Shown one piece after another: positions 30,400-41,497 of a stretch of DNA of 64,000 nucleotides. The position numbers and the translations under genes are program-made. How positions within the stretch are numbered: the first letter of the stretch is position 1; every line of letters starts with the position of its first letter. The notes beneath the pieces were generated by a model, which worked only from the letters and a program-made list of their open reading frames with translations, searched no databases and had not been told where the DNA came from. This DNA is from Forficula auricularia (Eukaryota; Arthropoda; Insecta; Dermaptera; Forficulidae). The stretch is from the NCBI GenBank assembly GCA_024734495.1, contig JALMQS010000915.1, positions 229,800 to 293,799 on the forward strand, read 5' to 3'.

Positions 30400-30661
30400 G
30401 TACTTGAAAAATTAATTTAAAATATAAAAATTGGGGTAAAAAAGTGTTACCGTCAAATTGACGGCTTTTGGGCGTTCTTGGTAAATCCATAATTTTCTCC
30501 TAAATAAAAATTCATAGGGTGCTATTTTTTTTTTTATTAGAAAGCTATTCAAAAATGATTAAAAGTCAGCGAGTTTCAAAGTTCTAACTTAAATAGTAAC
30601 GAAATGAAAGAGAAATGAAATGTGAAAACCGTCAAATTGACGGCTTCGGGCGTTCTAGTGT
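30400..30661. mobile_element. piggyBac-like element end
   Basis: Two copies of CCGTCAAATTGACGG (near 30449 and 30630) lie upstream of GGGCGTTCTAGTG followed by TTAA at 30661, matching piggyBac-type ends with TTAA target preference. No left end and no transposase are present. Confidence 0.55.
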
Positions 30662-30664
30662 TAA

Positions 30665-31480
30665 AGCTTTTTCTGAGCTTTTATTCTTTTCTATATAATT
30701 AACGACGTTTTGAACAAGGTCTTTTCTATAATAAACGTTAAGTTTATTGATAACACCTTGATCTAATGGTTGTAATTAGCTGGTAAATAAACGAGTTTGA
30801 AATGGTCGGGGAGGGTTTCACCAAATTGGCTCGTAGGGGTCAAATAACACACGTATTTATTTACAAAAAGTTTTTTTTTACATATTTTCGTCTAGGGGTT
30901 CGTCGTGGAAACATTGTCATCTTTACATCGTATCATACTGATTAATTCATCACGTACATGCAACTCGTGCAATCAAAATACAACTTAGAACTAACAACGT
31001 ACAACTGCGAAATAAACCATCAAATTAGAACTCAAATCGACAACCATGTCATCTTAAGCAACACTCGTTTTCAACTGGGCACTGACTTAAAGCAACTCCC
31101 GTTGTCGGATGATTCCCCGTTGCCACTCACATTCACACATGCATATGAGTGGTGGGGGGGGGGGGGGTGCACTGTCAGTCAACACCCCATCATAACAAGT
31201 TGTCATAGTATTATTTATGACAGAAAGCTTTTAGCCTGACTATAAAGTTCTTAGGGTCAAAAGCCGACTAAGTAGAAAGAAAGCAGCCTTCCCGCGTACA
31301 AGGGTAGAAAGCCTACACACACATTTGGCAAACATATGATCTTAATAAATAAATAATCAGCAAAAATATTAGATATCATCCATGCTTTGGTGTTATTTTT
31401 ATAAGGACATATATAATACACATTGTTGTACTCATAGGAAAGGTATGTCTCAGTTAAAGAGGTTCATTAGTATCAATTTT
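30665..31480. other. No gene recognised
   Basis: AT-rich with a long G-run near 31150. The 93-codon frame at 30958 spans the G-run and has no recognisable motif. Confidence 0.4.
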
Positions 31481-32276
31481 TTTTTTTTTTTTAATGCAAT
31501 CGAATGCAAGAAGGTGCACCAGTAAAGATGCAGCCCCTATGGATCTCGAAAGACCCTTGCATTACCGAAGAGAAGAGAAAGTTGATTAAGTGAGAGGGTG
31601 TAGACGTAGGTGTCTATGCACTCCGGTTTTGAAGGTTTGAAGATTATAGGTGCTGGGAAAGATAGAGGCTGGAAGAGAGTTCCAGTTCCTTGAAGTCATG
31701 GGGATATATGTATTCGCGAATGAAGTGGTCCGGCACTTTTCTAATTTGACCGCGAGAGAGTGTTGGGAGTCGGCAAAACGCGTGCTACGTGCAAAGCATG
31801 CTTTGGGGGAATTATTGATTTTATCTCATCAGAGCACCTGCCGTGATAGTATCTATAGAAAAGGGAAAGGGCAGAGACATTTCTTCGATGAGCCAGCGAG
31901 TCGAGGGAGTCGGTGAGGGTAGAATCGTCAATTAGCCTGACGGCTCGTTTCTGAATTGCATCCAGGGTAGTAAGAGAGTATTTTGAGGCTCCTCTCCATA
32001 GATGAGAGCCGTATTCGAGACAGGGGCGGATTTGGGCCTTGTATATGGTGAGAAGTTGTGGGGGTTTGTAAAATCGCTTGGACCTGAATAAGAAGCCAAT
32101 CTTCCTTGCTGCAGATTTCGCCACAGAGGAGATGTGTTCATTCCAAGACAGGTCAGATGCGACAGAGACGCCCAACATGGATAGGCTGTCACACATTTTT
32201 AGGGTATTCGAATCGAAGTGAATATCAGGGAAATCTTTATTTTCGCGTCTAGAAATTAGACAACATTGAGTCTTCT
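31480..32276 (-). mobile_element. 5'-truncated Jockey-like LINE, minus strand, frameshifted
   Basis: A T-run at about 31480-31495 is the poly-A tail. The frame 31741-32196 encodes M-L-G-V-S-V-A-S-D-L-S-W-N to A-H-R-R-N-V-S-A-L-S and is then shifted relative to the copy at 28 kb. It abuts another copy in opposite orientation at 32281. Confidence 0.8.
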
Positions 32277-32280
32277 AAAA

Positions 32281-32978
32281 TCAATCAATGTTAGGTGTCA
32301 CCTTAGGTTCTGACCTTTCTATGGAATGACCATATTATATCAGTAGCAAAAGCTGCAGCATGTAAGCTTGGCTTTCTTTTCCGAACCAAACGATTTTTCA
32401 CTCCCACTCAACTCCTTATATTATACAAGGTTCAAATCCGCCCCTGTCTTGAATATTTCTCTCATTTGTGGAGAGGGGCCTCCAAGTATTCTTTTAATAT
32501 CTTAGATGCAATTCAGAGGCGGGCTATCAGACTGATAGGCGATCCCGCATTAACTGACACTCTCGACTCCCTAGCCCATCGTAGATCTGTCTCCGCCCTT
32601 TCCCTTTTTTATAGATATTACCATGGCTTTTGTTCTGAAGAAATAAAATCGATAATCCCATTAAGGGCTTCATTTGCGCGAAATACACGATTTTCTAAGA
32701 TTCAACACCCCTACGCGCTTAAATTGGATACTAATCGAACAAACGCATTCGCCAATTCATTTATCCCTATGACATCTAGAGACTGGAACTCTCTTCTCCC
32801 AACCGTCTTTCCAGCAACTTATAACCTTGAATCTTTCAAGACCAGCATCCACAGATACCTTCGACTCCTACCCAATCCCTAAATCTCTTCTTATCTTCAC
32901 GATACAAGGGTCCACCGCGGACTACAGAGGTTGTACCTTCTTGGTGCAACTTCTTCTTGTTTCAATATCATTATTAAA
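32281..32978 (+). mobile_element. 5'-truncated Jockey-like LINE, plus strand
   Basis: Truncated further than the 28-kb copy and shifted near 32320. The frame 32466-32882 carries W-R-G-A-S-K-Y-S to L-R-L-L-P-N-P. The 3' UTR with GGTTGTACCTTCTTGGTG and an A-run ends at about 32978. It is close in sequence to the 28-kb copy but not to its head-to-head neighbour. Confidence 0.8.
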
Positions 32979-32979
32979 A

Positions 32980-34060
32980 AAAAAAATCTCAAGGGAGATA
33001 TTATTTATGAAGGATTTCAATTTGCCGATGGTAATAGATTCAAATTTTCTTAGAAAATCATAAGATGGTGTCATCTATTAAATCCGATGGAATGGATTAT
33101 TTTTAATTATTAAAATTAATTCAAATAATTAAAAATTAATTTATAATTAAATTAATTAATTTAAATTCGTGTACTTTTGGACTTTCATGAGTTATTAGTC
33201 GTGTATAAATTTTAATCCGATTGAAATAAAGGAAGGGGTTTTAAAATTACACTTGATAATTTTTAGAAAAATGAATAAATACAACATTAACTAGACATTT
33301 TTACTAGATAGGTAAGTAAAAAAATTATTTCTAAAAAGCTAAAACTGCATTTTAATTTTTTTCTGGCTTAAACTATATATGATATATTAAAAAACTGAAA
33401 ATTGTAACGGCTATTTGTTAAAATAAAAAAATATGGTAAATTAACAAAATGTCTCTGATAAGAGCTTTTGGAACAGTTTGGAAGACAAAGAATAAATCAT
33501 CGATTTTCATTAAATTCATTTATTTTTGTTTTTTATATAATATTAAGTTTGCATTAATTAATCGAAAGTGTTAACATTTTAAATTATATCTATAGGTATT
33601 ATTCAATATATTTTGGTTCGGTTATTTTATTAGAAAATTTATTTTAATTCATTTAATCAAAAAAGAAAAAAAAATTATCAACTGTCTGGTTATTTTTGCT
33701 GTTGAGTGTATAAGAAAAAGATAAGTAATAAATTGTAGAAGTACAAAAATTTATTTAACAGTTCTAGTGCTGGGCCCAGGGGGTAACTACCCACCTTCTC
33801 GTCGATCCTGGTCCTGAATACCATGAGAATTGAACTTTATTTGAAAACAAAACTCTTCAATTGCGAGGCGACTGAGTATTTATTTTGATGGATTCAAAAT
33901 TGGAAGGGACATTTTTAATCGACTGCCCTGACATCTGGCGGAATTATTCTATTTAGCATTATTTCTTGTAAAGAAAAAACACATTTATTTCTCTTATAAT
34001 TTTTATCTTCTTTTCGAATATACTAATATTCAAGTATATATTTTTATTAAATTAAAAAAA
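32980..34060. other. AT-rich upstream region of gene D
   Basis: No gene. The segment about 33880-33970 (landmark GACTGCCCTGACATCTGGCGG) recurs inverted at 53265-53345 next to the decayed exon 1 of copy E, so it is probably the shared 5' flank of the zinc-finger family. Confidence 0.55.
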
Positions 34061-34120
34061 CTATTCCATTCAATATTATCTATTAATTTTTTGTTTGAAC
34101 GTGAAGAAAATATATCCATT

Positions 34121-37100
34121 ATGGCTGAAATTGAAATCATGGATCAAAAATACCCAATTTATACAGGTTAGTTTTCACATGTCAACATGTCATGGAATAT
34201 AAATAAAAGATTTTGTTTATTTATTAAATAATTAATTGTTATCTATATTGAACATTGTTAATTTTCTATTATTGTTTTAAATTAAACAGTTGAATAGAAA
34301 AAGTTCATTCTTGCCTCGAATTGATCAGAATTTTATCCAGATTGTCAATATCTTGAACAGATTATACCTAAGTTAATAAATTTATTTTATCTATATTATA
34401 AATAATTATGTTGTGTTATTTTTAATAATTATTTTGGCTTTAAATAAAAGAACAAATTGGTTTAATTATAATGTCCATGGGGGCATCAAACATTTATATC
34501 TAACCAAGGCCGTACTCTGGGGGGGGGGGGGGTGTAGAGTGGTCGGAACCCCCCCCCCCCCGAAATATATCTATCTTTTTTTTTAATTTAAAATATATTA
34601 AGATGTCATTTCATCATCATCATCATTGAGTATACAGTCCTAAGACTGGTTTGATGCAACAATCCGTCTCCACTCGACTCTGTCCCCCGCCAGCAGTTTG
34701 ACCTCTCTAAATGTCTGGCATCCCATATCCCCAATTATTTGGTTGAAATATTCTAATCTGGGTCTTCCCCTTCCCCTTTTCTTTCCCACCTCCCCCTCCA
34801 AGATATCCCTATATATTCTATGTGTACTTATTATATGCTTAATACTTAATCTAGAAACACGGTCGTTGTGTCAGCCAAAACCACTTCAAGCTACTTTCGA
34901 ACCCCCCCCCCCCCATAACTCAAAAACTATTAGACTTGCATACTTTAAATTTTTCATGCATAATAAGACCCACTAGAACACCTAGCATCCTAAATTTCAT
35001 GAATAAATCTATTATAGTTCTTGAGTTATTAAGCTCTGAATAGTGCCATTTTTAATACTGACAAACTGACTGACATATCAAAAACCTAAAGTACTTCCGA
35101 TGGTCCTAGAATGCTGAAATTTGGCATACTGGTAGAGTTTGGGCTACAATTAAAAAAAAAAGAAAAAAGTGAAACTTTCTCTTCTTCAGGACCTAAAATG
35201 AAGGGGTGAAATTTATGAAAAACCGACCGGGTTTTTAACAGATATTTTATGAGAAATATTTAATAATTATTAATATAAACGTTTAAATTTAATTATAAAA
35301 ATTTAAGATTTAATTATTTAAATAAATTAAAGGATAAAACTTTTCAAAAATTAATGATATCTGACCAAAAACATAAATGTGAAAAAGGGGCCAAGTTCGG
35401 TTCAAACGGCTTCGCCGACAAAAGGGTTGAGATCTGAACGGGTACCAAGTTCCATAGCAGTTGATTAAATCATAACTATAGAAATAAACAACGTTCTTCA
35501 ATTGATTTAAATGAAAATTTGGTACGTTCTTTGATATTGAATTTATAACTTGATAAGTTAAATAGAACAACTAGCAAAGTTAAAGTTTAAGCTTGTATTA
35601 AATATCATCTGGTTAAAGCTAGCTTATTAATACTATTATAATTTGCGAATTTATAAATTTAATATCAAAGAACGTAACAAATTTTTTTTTTAAATCAATT
35701 GAAGAAGGTTGTACAATCCTATAGCTATGATTTAAGCAACATCTCTGGAACTTTGTACCCGTTTAGATCCCAACTCTTTTGTCGGCGAAGCCGTTTTAAC
35801 CGAACCTGGCCCTTTTTCACATTGATGTTTTTGGTCAGATAAATACTTTTGTTAAAACATTTTTCTCACCTTTGGGTGAAAATGGCCGTGGCACCTCAAC
35901 ATTTTTTTTTCCTAGGTGAATGCCAAAAAGGGGCTGCAGATTCTTCTTCTTCTTCTTCTTATTTTTAAACCTATAGGTTTGTTTCTTCCAGATCGTCATA
36001 CCATCTCTTCTTGGGACGCCCTCTACTTCTTATTCCGACCGGCTTGTTTGTTTGTCATCACTTTCTTTACCAGTCGGTCTTCTGGCATTCTTCTCACATG
36101 CGCATACCATTCCGCTCTTCTTCTTTTAACCAATTCGCCCACCTTTTGTATTCCACATTTTTCTCTAATATCTTCACTCTTCATCCTATCGAGCCTGGTC
36201 GCGTTAATTATCCTTCGTAATGTCTTCATTTCAGTCGTTTCCAATAACTGAGAAGTTTTTGCAGTTCCGGGTCTTGTCTCTGCTGCGTAAGTTAATATTG
36301 GACGTACTACGGTTTTGTATACTCGTAGCTTGGCCTCCGTTCTTAAATATTGATTTGACCAGATTGCAGTGTTAAGGCAACCCGATATTTTTCAGGCCTA
36401 GATGGCGTTGAGGCATTACCGCTACTTCTAGGAAGTAAAATAACATGGGATGGGAGGAGCAAAAACGAAATTAAATCAAGAATTGCCCAAGCAAAAATGG
36501 GGTTTAATTCAAAACAAAAACTACTATGCTCCTCCTCAATCAGCTTAGCAAACAGGAAGTTGCTATTGAAGACATATGTATGGAGCATAGCCATGTACGG
36601 GTGTGAAACCTGGACAATTGGAAAAGCGGAGAGAAAGAGATTGGAGGCTTTCGAAATGTGGTGCTACAGAAGAATGATGAATATCAAATGGATGGATAAA
36701 ATTACAAATGAAGAAGTTCTTGGAAGAATCGGAGAAGAAGAACCTTGTGGAAGAGTCTGAAGAAGAGAAGAGGTCAGATGATGGGGCACACACTGAGACA
36801 TGGGGGACTGCTTAGGGATATCTTGGAGGGGAGGTGGGAAAGAAAGGGGAAGGGGAAGACCCAGATTAGAATATTTCAACCAAATAATTGGGGATATGGG
36901 ATGCCAGACATTTAGAGAGGTTAAACAGCTGGCGGAGGACAGAGTCAGTGGAGACGGATTGTTGCATCAAACCAGTCTTAGGACTGTATACTCAATGGTT
37001 TTTATTCTGACGGTGTTGTTCGAGTAAATATTAGGAAAGATTCTTATCAGATATTAACCCCCCCCCCCCCAAGCCAAAAAAATTCCTAGGTACGGCTCTG

Positions 37101-39030
37101 TATCTAACTTTTTTTATGAAACTGATGAGTGGAGTTACACCAAGAAGGTGCAACTCCTAAAGGCCCGGGTTGACCCCTCCATCGTGAAAAGAAGAAGAAA
37201 GAATTTTATTGGCTGGGCGGGGGTCGAAGGTATCTGTGGATACGGGTCTTAATAACTAATAATAATTGAAATATTATCTTTTTCAGGGCCACATTTCTTG
37301 TGCTGTGATTGTCGGACGTTGTTCATTAGTGAAGAATTCTTGAACAAACATCAAAAGAAATGTATACATAAGAAATTACATTTAATTTTAAAAATGAAAT
37401 TTCAATTGCGAAGAAATACATCACCTGAGGGTAAGTTCATTTATTTTATTTATAACATTGGAAGCATTCTCCTAAAGCTTTTGTTCAAATTCTAATTTAG
37501 ATGAAATTAAGCCTTTGTACTCCATTTCGGAGACCATTGTGATATTCAAGGGATTAAGTTTTTTAAGATTTTATTTCTAATAATTTTCATTGATCAATGA
37601 ATTCAAAAATTTTTAGTAGTAGTTCGATTTTATTTTTAAACTAGATTCAATTTGGTACAATTCAAACAAAGTTTCATCTTAATTGAATAATGGTAACCCG
37701 GCCGCAATGAGGTTGTAGTTTTAAAAAACTGAAATTTTTTGCATAAAAATCGAAGTTTTTCCTTCATGAAATAAAAACCAGTCATTCTAAAAAACTTGAT
37801 TCCTATTTCATTCTCTAGGTGTTTTGTTGACTTGACGTTTACTTGAACCACTTTTTTTGTTAAAACTCCTAAATTTATAGATATCCAGCATTTTTCATGA
37901 ATTCTCTTTAACACCATTATTTTTTTCCAGATACAAGTAATCGAACTAATAATGAAAGTACTGGAGATTATTTTTGTGAGGAATGTTTGTCAGGATTTCT
38001 ATCATTGTCTGAATTCGAAAGCCATATTCAGGAAGGCCATTCAGAAGAAGTACTCTTCGCAAATCATCTAAGCCATCAGAAATACGGCGCTGAAACCAAA
38101 TCGGAACCCGCTATTGCCATAATTCCTCAGAGCGAGAAGGCTTCTAAAGTGACCTTTCATAATCGATATAATGCCGCCAAACGGTCTTTACCCTCTCCTA
38201 ACGATAAAATAAAATTGAAATCAAAACAAACTAATCAATGTTTGGAAACTATTTCTAAAAACAAGCATTCAGGCCAAAAGCCTTTCGTCTGTGATCACTG
38301 CGAAAAGAGTTTCTCTCGAAAAGGTGATTTCAAAAGGCATTTACTTATTCATACAGGCGAAAAGCCTTTCGTCTGTGATCAATGCCAGAAGGGTTTTTCA
38401 CAAATGAGTCATCTCAAAAGGCATTTATTTATTCATACTGGCCAAAAGTCTTTCGTCTGTGATCACTGCGAGAAGGGTTTTTCAGAAATAGGATCTCTCA
38501 AAAATCATTTACTTATTCATTCAGGCGACAAGCCTTTCGTCTGTGATCAATGCCAGAAGGGTTTCTCAGATAAGAGTAAACTCAAAAGGCATTTGCTTAT
38601 TCACACAGGCCAAAAGCCTTTCGACTGTGATCACTGTAAGAAGGATTTCTTACGGAAAGACGACCTCAAAAACCATTTACTTATTCATACAGGCCAAAAA
38701 CCTTTCGTCTGTGATCACTGCGAGAAGGGTTTCTCGCAAAAAGGTGATCTCAATAGGCATTTACTTATTCATACAGGCGAAAAGCCTTTCATTTGTGATC
38801 ACTGCGAGAAGGGTTTCTCGCAAAAGTCCATTCTCAAAACTCATTTACTTATTCATACAGGCGAAAAGCTTTTCGTCTGTGATCACTGCGAGAAGGGTTT
38901 CTCACAGAAGATCAATCTCATAAACCATTTACATATTCATACAGGCGAAAAGCCTTTTGTCTGTGATCATTGTGATAAGGGTTTCTCTCGAAAAGGTCGT
39001 CTCAAAACCCATTTGAAAATCCACTCTTAG
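34121..39030 (+). CDS. Zinc-finger gene D: intact three-exon C2H2 protein, 429 residues
   Basis: Exons are 34121-34166, 37287-37430 and 37931-39030, with GT-AG junctions and phase 1 at each. Exons 1 and 2 have the same lengths as in gene C. Exon 2 carries the CX2CX12HX3C finger. Exon 3 has the Y-F-C-E-E-C ... H-I-Q-E-G-H finger, the K-S-E-P linker and nine tandem fingers. Contact residues (-1,2,3,6) read RGDR, QSHR, EGSN, DSKR, RDDN, QGDR, QSIT, QINN, RGRT; only finger 8 matches gene C. It is probably a nuclear DNA-binding factor with no visible effector domain. Intron 1 contains a 2.6-kb hAT-like composite and a Jockey fragment; the 3' flank contains a solo LTR. Comparison with gene C indicates a recent segmental duplication with rapid change of finger specificity. 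Confidence 0.9.
34615..34890 (-). pseudogene. RTE-like LINE 3' end, minus strand
   Basis: The complement of the RTE tail at 36850-37010 (landmarks CCAATTATTTGGTTGAAATATT and GACTGGTTTGATGCAACAATCC). It lies in inverted orientation to that copy inside the same composite. Confidence 0.7.
35080..35235 (-). repeat. Single unit of the 45-46 kb tandem array, inverted
   Basis: It contains CCTAGAATGCTGAAATTTGGCAT and CTTCTTCAGGACCTAAAATGAAGGGG, the complement of the array unit at 44920-46560. Confidence 0.7.
35359..35842. repeat. Foldback, GGCCAAGTTCGGTT family, copy 1
   Basis: Arms of about 190 bp share CTGACCAAAAACAT, AAAAAGGGGCCAAGTTCGG and GGCTTCGCCGACAAAAG, and flank an AT-rich centre of about 100 bp. 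The same ends occur in the foldback at 44276-44866. No hammerhead core was found. Confidence 0.75.
35935..36345 (-). pseudogene. RTE-like LINE C-terminal fragment
   Basis: Minus-strand text reads T-R-L-D-R-M-K-S-E-D-I-R, then R-R-A-E-W-Y-A-H-V-R-R-M-P-E-D-R, then a frameshift before the G-R-P-K-K-like tail. This is the region after the reverse transcriptase in RTE-type LINEs. Confidence 0.65.
36375..37015 (+). pseudogene. RTE-like LINE reverse-transcriptase C-terminal fragment
   Basis: It encodes Y-L-G-S-K-type text (L-L-G-S-K-I-T-W-D-G-R-S), then L-L-L-K-T-Y-V-W-S-I-A-M-Y-G-C-E-T-W-T and a thumb region ending R-M-M-N-I-K-W. A frameshift near 36750 precedes R-P-R-L-E-Y-F and a short tail. 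5' truncated and inactive. Confidence 0.75.
37109..37253 (-). mobile_element. Jockey 3'-end fragment inserted beside the hAT-like composite
   Basis: The T-run and GGAGTTACACCAAGAAGGTGCAACTCC landmark match the Jockey 3' UTR family (a short palindromic UTR element). TAACT occurs on both sides, while gene C has one copy, so this is a separate insertion. Confidence 0.7.
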
Positions 39031-39310
39031 AAAATTGTCTTTATCACTTCTATTTTAAATAATTAAATTAAATAAAACTCAGAAATGTCAAACAGATAAG
39101 TGAGGTTGCCCTGCTAATATTACAAGGCAATTAAATTCCAAGCAGCTGAAACTGATCTCTGACAACCTACGGTCATTTAGATTCAACCTTTGTGTCAACT
39201 GAAACTATTTCTACTTCTCCCCTGTATATTGTATGCTTCTTTTGCTTGAAAATTAAACAAGTCTTTCTCTCTGACATGTTTGAATAATTATTTTCCCCAA
39301 ATTTGTCCTG

Positions 39311-40151
39311 TGTCACGAGGTGAGCTGGACAATTCATGGGAGATTTGAAATTGGAATATCATTTCATCTTACATATGGCAGGCATATGTTTGTTTGAGGA
39401 AATCAATTCTTTTGTTACGCAAAGCGAGGGGGGGTCTTAAGAATCAGTAGATGGTCAAGGGGGGGCAAGGATGGAAGACAGAAGGTTATTTCGCTTAAGA
39501 GATATAGTTTAACGATCTCTAAATGAACGACCATCAACCCATAAATTAGGGCGTTTAAGGGGACGGACATGATTTCGAATTTCAAATTACCAGATGTTGG
39601 ACCAAGGGAGAATCGTGAGAAATTCATTTAAGAAATAGACTAAAATCCCAAAAATGTCATATGTCCTTAAAGAGATATATTGTTTCTGTTTTGGAAAGGG
39701 GAGTAGAATAGTTTTTCAACCATTATAATTACATATGCAGATAAACTGCCATTATTTTAACACATGTTAACACACATACATAAACGATGTCTAGTATAAA
39801 AGGCATTAGACGGAGCTGGAGGTCACTCTCGCCCGGAACTCGAATATAACATCACATTATCTCAATTCGATGTATCAGTCAATGTAAACTTACTAATTTT
39901 GATCACTATTTGTTAAACTCAACTGTACTCGACAATATAACTTCTGTTGCAATAAACTCTCATATTTATAAAGTAATCTATACTTTTATTGAAGTTTATT
40001 ATCCTGGAACCCGAACCTTTTCTATCAGCAGACCACAGCGCCTACGGTAGTGTCACCACTAACTTCGAGCTTCGCTGACGTCTACAAAATAAATAGTGGG
40101 AAAAGCTCTGTTTTGGCTAGCTTGTAGTCAAAAGCTAACGAGCCCTCAACA
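39311..40151 (+). mobile_element. 841-bp solo LTR downstream of gene D
   Basis: It starts TGTCACGAGG, ends CCCTCAACA, and is flanked by CCTG on both sides (39307-39310, 40152-40155). Gene C has the uninterrupted site. It contains TATAAAAGGC (39795) and AATAAA (39951), as an LTR promoter and polyadenylation signal would. No internal region remains, so it arose by LTR-LTR recombination. Gypsy-like by end sequence and duplication length, not proven. Confidence 0.85.
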
Positions 40152-40269
40152 CCTGTTTAGATCTTAACTTACTTTTTTAATTATATTCATGCTTTATAAT
40201 ATTCTATAACTCATTACTCGTTAAGTAAATAATTACTCGTTACGTTTGGCGAGCTTAATCGCCTGCAAA

Positions 40270-40960
40270 TACTATAATAATAAATGAAACACGTATTTCA
40301 AAATATCAAACAACTTATCAAATTATTGCTTGAACATCTTAATGCTTAAGATGTTGTCCTGAATAGAATATTAGTTTTGTCACTTGTTATATATTTGTCC
40401 ACTAATACTTTATTTTTCTCTCTGATTCTATGCTTATTAGGGTGGCTGTTAATCAATAATATATTTACAGCACCCTCAACATCGATAAGAAATAATGTAA
40501 TATTGATGTCAACTTTTCTTTTTTCTTAAAATTGATTAAAAGTGTCAAGAAGACTTTTTGCTTTTTTTCTGTATTTCCACGTATATGTCGACGATTGCGT
40601 TTTTTATATAATAAATGCAAGATTATGGAATCCTCTTTGAATTATATTCTATGCGTACATTTCATAAAATGTAGATAGCGTAGCAAAGTGTCAAATTCAT
40701 CAATTATGACCCTAATGGATTACTTTGAAAGGTTTTTATATCTTCTCATTATTTTTTAGATTTTATTAAAAATTAAAAATTCGTTTTTTATAGAATAGAC
40801 CCCATGGCGGTCTTAAGTAATGAATTTTTGCCGATTTTGACGCTGTAAGGAAATATCTATAGATTTTATGGATAAACGCAATGGACATAATTCATAGAGA
40901 ATTTTAATAATCAACTTCATTTGCTATATAACCTTGTTTTGCGAAAAACAAAAAAGATTT
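40270..40960 (+). repeat. Inverted duplicate partner of 6360-7026
   Basis: It matches the reverse complement of 6360-7026, with small insertions and deletions. No coding sequence. Confidence 0.7.
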
Positions 40961-40988
40961 TCGTTTTCTATTTATTTAAATACCATAT

Positions 40989-41140
40989 ACCGGGTGAGTT
41001 TTTTTATCTTGAGACAGTCTTATAACTCAAAAACAGTGCATTGTATGAGAAAAAGTTTCAAATAAAAGTTTATTGATATCGAGGGGAAACTAAACTATGC
41101 TATTTTTTCTCGATCTAGAACAAGAGATTGTGCAAGGTAT
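40989..41140. repeat. Dispersed transposon end (CCGGGTGAGTTTTT family), copy 3
   Basis: It shares CCGGGTGAGTTTTTTTATCTTGAGACAGTC, read here as CCGGGTGAG followed by CTTGAGACAGTC, with copies 1, 2 and 4. Truncated after TAGAACAAG. Confidence 0.65.
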
Positions 41141-41159
41141 TATATTAAGTCACTATTAA

Positions 41160-41497
41160 TAACATCACTAAAAAGAGAAAAATAAAAATAATTTTTATAA
41201 AAAAAATAAAACCGACTTCAAAATTATTAAATACCACAAATAAAATAATAGGAACTCAAAAATCAAATAAAATCCACTAAAAGGTTTAAAATAATTATCT
41301 AATTTAGTTACATCTAAACGACGAAATATTTACATGAAATCACTTTTTGAAGTCCGTGCTAAACATATTCATTTTATGAATCAAACTCGACGGATTTTAC
41401 TTAGTACGATTGGCGGGTACGCTCGCTTATATAGTTTGTTTAGCTCCGACTTCAAAAAGGGATTTCATGTTAATATTTCGTCGTTTAGTTTTAACTA
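41160..41497. repeat. Diverged foldback MITE (7.5-kb family), cut by mariner
   Basis: It shares AAACCGACTTCAAA, GACGAAATATTTACATGAAATC and GGCGGGTACGCTCGC with the foldback at 7519-7906. Its right arm stops at 41497, where mariner begins. Confidence 0.75.

Larger units (their letters stand above)
34505..37100. mobile_element. 2.6-kb hAT-like composite with 8-bp duplication, in gene D intron 1
   Basis: TATCTAAC flanks both ends (34497-34504 and 37101-37108). The ends CAAGGCCGTACTCTGGG and (complement) CAGAGCCGTACCTAGG form a short terminal inverted repeat next to G/C runs. Gene C has a single TATCTAAC at this site, the empty state. The interior is a mosaic of LINE fragments, a foldback and a dispersed repeat, with no hAT transposase. 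Confidence 0.8.

Noticed and set aside
30958..31239. 93-codon frame
   Set aside because: It is interrupted in sense by a long G-run coding for poly-Gly, with no motif.
34517..34561. G-run and C-run pair as a regulatory hairpin
   Set aside because: Homopolymer runs next to a transposon end, seen at other ends of the same family, and prone to sequencing error.
36563..36793. Overlapping minus frames within the RTE fragment
   Set aside because: The plus strand carries the recognisable reverse-transcriptase thumb sequence; the minus frames are shadows.
37125..37170. CTGATGAGTGGAGTT as a hammerhead core
   Set aside because: No GAAA and no GTC follow; it is part of the Jockey 3'-UTR palindrome.
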